A DNA stretch of 64,000 nt from Salminus brasiliensis (Eukaryota > Chordata > Actinopteri > Characiformes > Bryconidae): assembly GCF_030463535.1 (NCBI RefSeq), contig NC_132898.1, positions 22,899,162 through 22,963,161 of the forward strand, read 5' to 3'. Positions 63,069 to 64,000 of the stretch are shown piece after piece (the stretch's first letter is position 1; each line of letters starts with the position of its first letter). The notes beneath the pieces are model-generated. The model was not told the origin of the DNA and ran no database searches. It saw nothing but the letters and a program-made list of their open reading frames with translations. The position numbers and the translations under genes are program-made.

Positions 63069-64000
63069 GATAAAGGAAGTCCTTAAAGTAGTCTTTAAAT
63101 GAAGTCTTTAAAGAGCCCATATTCTACATGTCACATTTTCTATTCTCTCTACTGTATGAGTAGGTTTTGGTACCAGAAAACAACTACCAAACACACCTAA
63201 TATACAGCTCCGGAAAAGATTAAGAGACCACCCTACTGTCTTAGTTTTGCTGGTTTACTATTTATAGGCAATGTGTTTATAGCAAAATTAACATGTTTTA
63301 TTTCATAAACCATGGACAACATTTCCCCTAAATTCCAAATATAAATATTGATCTTTAGAGCATTTATTTGTAGAAATGACAACAGCTCAGAAACAGCTGC
63401 TCAATTAAAGCAGATAAATTATTATAATAATTACAATGCAAAGACGTTATTATTCAAATTTATTTGAATATTTTAATTTAATTATTCAATTCACAGCTTT
63501 CATGTCTTGGCAGGTTCTCCACTAGTCTTTCACATTGCTGTTGGGACTTTAAGCCATTCATTGTCTGCTTCAGCTCAGATTCAGCTCACTTAGCTTTGTT
63601 TGATGAAATGCCTGGAATAAAATGGTTGTCATACACGTAGAGATGCACATTTAAGAAAAAAAAAAAAAAAAGTGGTCTCTTAATGTTTTCCAGAGCTGTA
63701 TGAGCTCTGCTTGGCTCTGATTGGCTGCCCTGCATTGTACCCCAGCATGAGTGGGTGGGGCTAAACTGCTATGCAAATATGTTGTCTTTTGTGACATCAC
63801 AAAAACAATTAATTCAAATTTATTTAAGTTTCCCTACATGGACTTTGAGGTACCTAAAAAATATCATAGTTCATATCACTTCATTAGTTCATTAGCAAAC
63901 AGGTGAGGGGTTAATCAGCAGTCTGCTCCCCGTCAGGGTGAGCTACCTGTTAAGTTTCTCTCTCTCCTGCCGTATCCTGTCTCTCTCTCTCACAGCCGTC
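38959..64000 (-). CDS. crocc: CROCC (rootletin), C-terminal 25 coding exons; 5' part beyond window
   Basis: Rootletin is the structural coiled coil of the ciliary rootlet and a centrosome-cohesion linker. Exons on the minus strand: 64000-63947 (partial), 63013-62831, 61645-61501, 61338-61192, 58569-58339, 58172-57979, 57414-57287, 56378-56209, 55487-55308, 55177-55043, 54579-54436, 54128-53890, 52047-51888, 51755-51588, 51486-51054, 50641-50475, 49977-49857, 49208-49045, 48439-48224, 47424-47200, 46341-46192, 45431-45231, 44728-44597, 40189-40016, 39039-38959. All join in phase, giving about 1446 residues (human total about 2017). The product is almost entirely Glu/Arg/Leu/Gln heptad coiled coil, broken by a Ser/Pro-rich linker in the 51054-51486 exon and the next. 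Blocks matching rootletin include [72 protein letters not shown] and [20 protein letters not shown]2 is less likely, given the linker and the MFAP2 neighbour. Confidence 0.96.
39480..40000 (+). repeat. Degenerate CCATAC/CATCCC minisatellite in the last CROCC intron
   Basis: Irregular repeats of CCCATACCCATCCATAC-type words, C-rich on the plus strand. The array ends next to the penultimate CROCC exon. The plus-strand open frame here is a repeat artefact. Confidence 0.85.
40450..40486 (+). repeat. (CA)n microsatellite
   Basis: About 18 CA units in CROCC intron 24. Confidence 0.9.
40719..42254 (+). mobile_element. Tc1-like transposon, 1536 bp, with TA target duplication
   Basis: Terminal inverted repeats: CAGTGGGGCAAGAAAGTATT at the left; the right end reads ACTTTTTTGTCCCACTG. 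Both are flanked by TA (40717-40718 and 42255-42256). The inverted repeats extend about 100 bp or more (AGATGAGAGAGGTCTGTAAT and its inverse). Inserted in CROCC intron 24. Confidence 0.93.
41072..42052 (+). pseudogene. Tc1-like transposase, degenerate
   Basis: Begins [20 protein letters not shown], the paired-type DNA-binding domain of Tc1 transposases, and stops in that frame near 41193. The catalytic half is open at 41478-41906. There the first acidic position reads WSNETK where active relatives have WSDETK, while QHDND and [11 protein letters not shown] are kept. A stop at 41904-41906 ends that frame before the usual C-terminus. It is clearly inactive. Confidence 0.9.
42490..42760 (-). mobile_element. 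Family C dispersed repeat, reverse copy
   Basis: On the minus strand it reads CAATCAGAGTGGGCGGGGAT + AAACTGCTGTAAGC. This matches the GTGGGTGGGGCTAAACTG core of copies near 58205-58315 and 63735-63850. Boundaries are approximate. Confidence 0.5.
43359..44250 (+). repeat. 23-bp minisatellite, about 38 units, CROCC intron 23
   Basis: Unit of the type GATGTAGTGTAACCATGGAAATG, with many point changes and a few indels. The long minus-strand open frames here (for example 43295-43816) consist only of the repeat. Confidence 0.92.
44862..44930. repeat. AT-rich palindrome
   Basis: TAATAATATTAATTAATTAA and its inverse form a near-perfect palindrome in CROCC intron 22, likely able to extrude as a cruciform. 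Confidence 0.8.
44940..45045 (+). mobile_element. Dispersed repeat fragment
   Basis: GCAACCAGCCCGCAGAGGCA and TTATGGTGGCCTCACTTTTG followed by GTGCTGTCCATCTTTT resemble a repeat common in fish genomes. No ends are defined. Confidence 0.4.
45439..45494 (+). repeat. (GA)n microsatellite at the CROCC exon 22 acceptor
   Basis: On the minus strand this is (CT)n directly before the TTTGCAG acceptor, so it doubles as the polypyrimidine tract. Confidence 0.9.
45605..46130 (+). repeat. 29-bp minisatellite, about 18 units, CROCC intron 21
   Basis: Unit: GGCTGAATGGGTGGGATTAA + ACTGCTGTA, with GGGGTTAAA and ACTAAATTG variants. Its core, GTGGGTGGGGCTAAACTGCT in related form, occurs as single copies in dispersed family C repeats elsewhere in the window. 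Confidence 0.95.
47560..48236 (-). repeat. Minisatellite made of CROCC exon 19 3' end plus its splice donor
   Basis: On the minus strand the units read AGCATGCTCAGACAG/GTAACACTC, with 15-bp and roughly 27-bp spacings. The authentic end of exon 19 is AGCGTGCTCAGACAG, followed by the donor GTAACACTCAG. I count about 28 copies of CAGGTAA in the array, each a potential 5' splice site. The first alternative donor lies exactly 15 nt (5 codons) downstream and in frame. Confidence 0.93.
48517..48988 (-). mobile_element. Family A element, copy 6 (inverted)
   Basis: Begins CACTATATGTCCACATGTTT on the plus strand, the inverse of the family right end. It contains the inverse of the CCACTGCTCCACAG block and ends near CCTTTTGTCCCTTTTGTTCC. 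It lies in CROCC intron 18. Confidence 0.8.
49620..49850. repeat. Possible dispersed repeat in CROCC intron 17
   Basis: CGCTATTCCACTAGGCAATG and TGATTGGTTAAACACAGTCT resemble words from fish interspersed repeats. I saw no defined ends. Low confidence. Confidence 0.3.
50051..50110 (+). mobile_element. SINE head fragment
   Basis: GGGCAGTCATGGCCTAATGG + TTAGAGAAGTGGGC is a tRNA-like A-box region. The B box and tail are lost, so it is a truncated tRNA-derived SINE. It lies in CROCC intron 16. Confidence 0.6.
52127..53630 (+). mobile_element. Second Tc1-like transposon, 1504 bp, with TA target duplication
   Basis: Ends CACTGCTCAAAAAAATAAAG at the left and CTTTATTTTTTTGAGCAGTG at the right, flanked by TA (52125-52126 and 53631-53632). 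It belongs to a different subfamily from the element at 40719, judging by both termini and transposase. Inserted in the same orientation in CROCC intron 12. Confidence 0.93.
52428..53372 (+). pseudogene. Tc1-like transposase, frameshifted
   Basis: The start at 52428 gives a helix-turn-helix segment ([20 protein letters not shown]). The frame shifts near 52535, resumes as [20 protein letters not shown] from 52667, shifts again near 53020 and ends in the 53046-53372 segment. Catalytic motifs [15 protein letters not shown] and [11 protein letters not shown] are all present, so inactivation is by indels rather than loss of the triad. Probably a relatively young copy. Confidence 0.9.
54616..54800 (+). 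mobile_element. Family A element, copy 7 (right-truncated)
   Basis: Starts CACTATATGGACAAAAGTAT and continues through the CCAAGGAAGGCACTGCTGTG and AGGTCAGGATGTTTGATGAT blocks. It stops before the CCCCTCTAGCCCA block. It lies in CROCC intron 10. Confidence 0.8.
56553..57074 (+). mobile_element. Family A element, copy 8 (near full length)
   Basis: The longest copy in the window, about 520 bp. Left end CTGACAAAAGTATTGGGACA, complete body, right end AGTTGGACATATAGTG. A short GT/CA tract (56960-57000) interrupts it. It lies in CROCC intron 7 and has no coding capacity. Confidence 0.85.
57088..57190 (+). mobile_element. Family C dispersed repeat, partial copy
   Basis: Contains GAGCTCTGTTCTGATTGGCTG and GTTGTGACATCACAAAGACA, which pair with TCTGATTGGCTGCC and TTTTGTGACATCACAAAAAC at 63716-63810. 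Confidence 0.55.
58205..58315 (+). mobile_element. Family C dispersed repeat, partial copy
   Basis: CTCAGTTCTGATTGGCTGCC, then GAGTGGGTGGGGCTAAACTG. The same order is seen at 63700-63780. Confidence 0.6.
58640..61190 (-). repeat. 2.5-kb minisatellite seeded from the CROCC exon 4 junction
   Basis: About 65 units of 33-39 bp. On the minus strand each reads as CTCACAAGAACATCATCACC + ACCACACAG/GTACCACACA. The authentic junction is CTGAACAGCATCATCATACAG cut before GTAACAAAAA, at 61192/61191, directly next to the array. The first unit (CTCACCTGAACATCATCATC) is the closest to it. A block of about 499 bp starting at 59225 is repeated at 59724 and, shortened, at 60184. The exon 4 reading frame stays open through the array to a stop at 60172. 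Confidence 0.95.
61342..61391 (+). repeat. (CA)n microsatellite before the CROCC exon 4 acceptor
   Basis: About 25 CA units, three bases upstream of the acceptor on the minus strand (so (TG)n before the TAG). Further GT and CA tracts lie at 61451-61488 and 61659-61692, on either side of exon 3. Confidence 0.95.
62120..62140 (+). repeat. Poly-T tract
   Basis: Homopolymer run in CROCC intron 2. Confidence 0.9.
62354..62612. mobile_element. Long inverted-repeat element (palindromic MITE-like)
   Basis: About 70-bp arms: GGGTCCTCAAATAGCAGCTT at 62354 and its complement ending at 62612, continuing inward through GTAGCAGGTAAAGTGGCC. The spacer is AT-rich. A diverged partial arm, GCAGGTAAAGTGGCCTAAAT, occurs at 62168. 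It lies in CROCC intron 2. A foldback or MITE type is inferred. Confidence 0.85.
62798..62821 (+). repeat. (GT)n microsatellite
   Basis: About 12 GT units just past the CROCC exon 2 donor. Confidence 0.9.
63026..63065 (+). repeat. (GA)n microsatellite at the CROCC exon 2 acceptor
   Basis: On the minus strand this is (CT)n, 13 bases before the exon boundary at 63013, and so acts as its polypyrimidine tract. Confidence 0.9.
63205..63698. mobile_element. Non-autonomous Tc1/mariner-type element, 494 bp
   Basis: Ends CAGCTCCGGAAAAGATTAAG and the inverse CTTAATGTTTTCCAGAGCTG, flanked by TA at 63203-63204 and 63699-63700. GAGACCAC follows or precedes each end. There is no transposase. It lies in CROCC intron 1 (of the exons visible here). 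Confidence 0.88.
63700..63850 (+). mobile_element. Family C dispersed repeat, best copy
   Basis: GCTCTGATTGGCTGCCCTGC, GAGTGGGTGGGGCTAAACTG and TTTTGTGACATCACAAAAAC in order. This is the fullest copy in the window and a likely relative of the source of the 29-bp minisatellite at 45605-46130. Confidence 0.6.

Overview
This is vertebrate nuclear DNA, almost certainly from a teleost fish. The genes have many short exons with GT-AG introns and clear vertebrate orthologues. The introns carry Tc1-like transposons, tRNA-derived SINEs, abundant (CA)n/(GA)n microsatellites and minisatellites typical of fish. An otophysan such as a characiform or catfish is plausible, but the sequence does not settle the species. 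All gene models were built by reading exons against the known protein families and checking splice sites and reading phase by eye. Layout: (1) 1-10280, minus strand: ATAD3, a mitochondrial inner-membrane AAA+ ATPase; 16 coding exons, 609 codons in phase, with the 3' end running off the left edge. (2) 12753-16142, minus: MRPL20, complete, 4 exons, 149 aa. (3) 17644-25088, plus: SDHB, the complex II iron-sulfur subunit, complete, 8 exons, 284 aa. (4) about 27700-36600, plus: MFAP2/MAGP-1, a microfibril protein, 8 coding exons, 161 aa, with a probable 5' non-coding exon. (5) 38959-64000, minus: CROCC (rootletin), the ciliary rootlet coiled coil; the last 25 coding exons, about 1446 aa, with the N-terminal part beyond the right edge. 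Three neighbouring genes (ATAD3, MRPL20, SDHB) encode mitochondrial proteins. MRPL20 and SDHB are head to head across about 1.5 kb, with an NRF-1-like site near MRPL20. MFAP2 and CROCC converge. SDHB, MFAP2 and CROCC are also neighbours in human 1p36.13, while ATAD3 and MRPL20 lie in 1p36.33. I found no prokaryote-style system, CRISPR array, virus or toxin gene. The most unusual structure is in the tandem repeats. Two CROCC minisatellites are amplified copies of an exon-intron junction, so they carry dozens of copies of the 5' splice site. A 1.4-kb purine-only minisatellite starts at an MFAP2 splice donor and stays open in the MFAP2 reading frame. A 300-bp segment just upstream of the ATAD3 start codon is duplicated inside ATAD3 intron 3, where its CpG sites have decayed.
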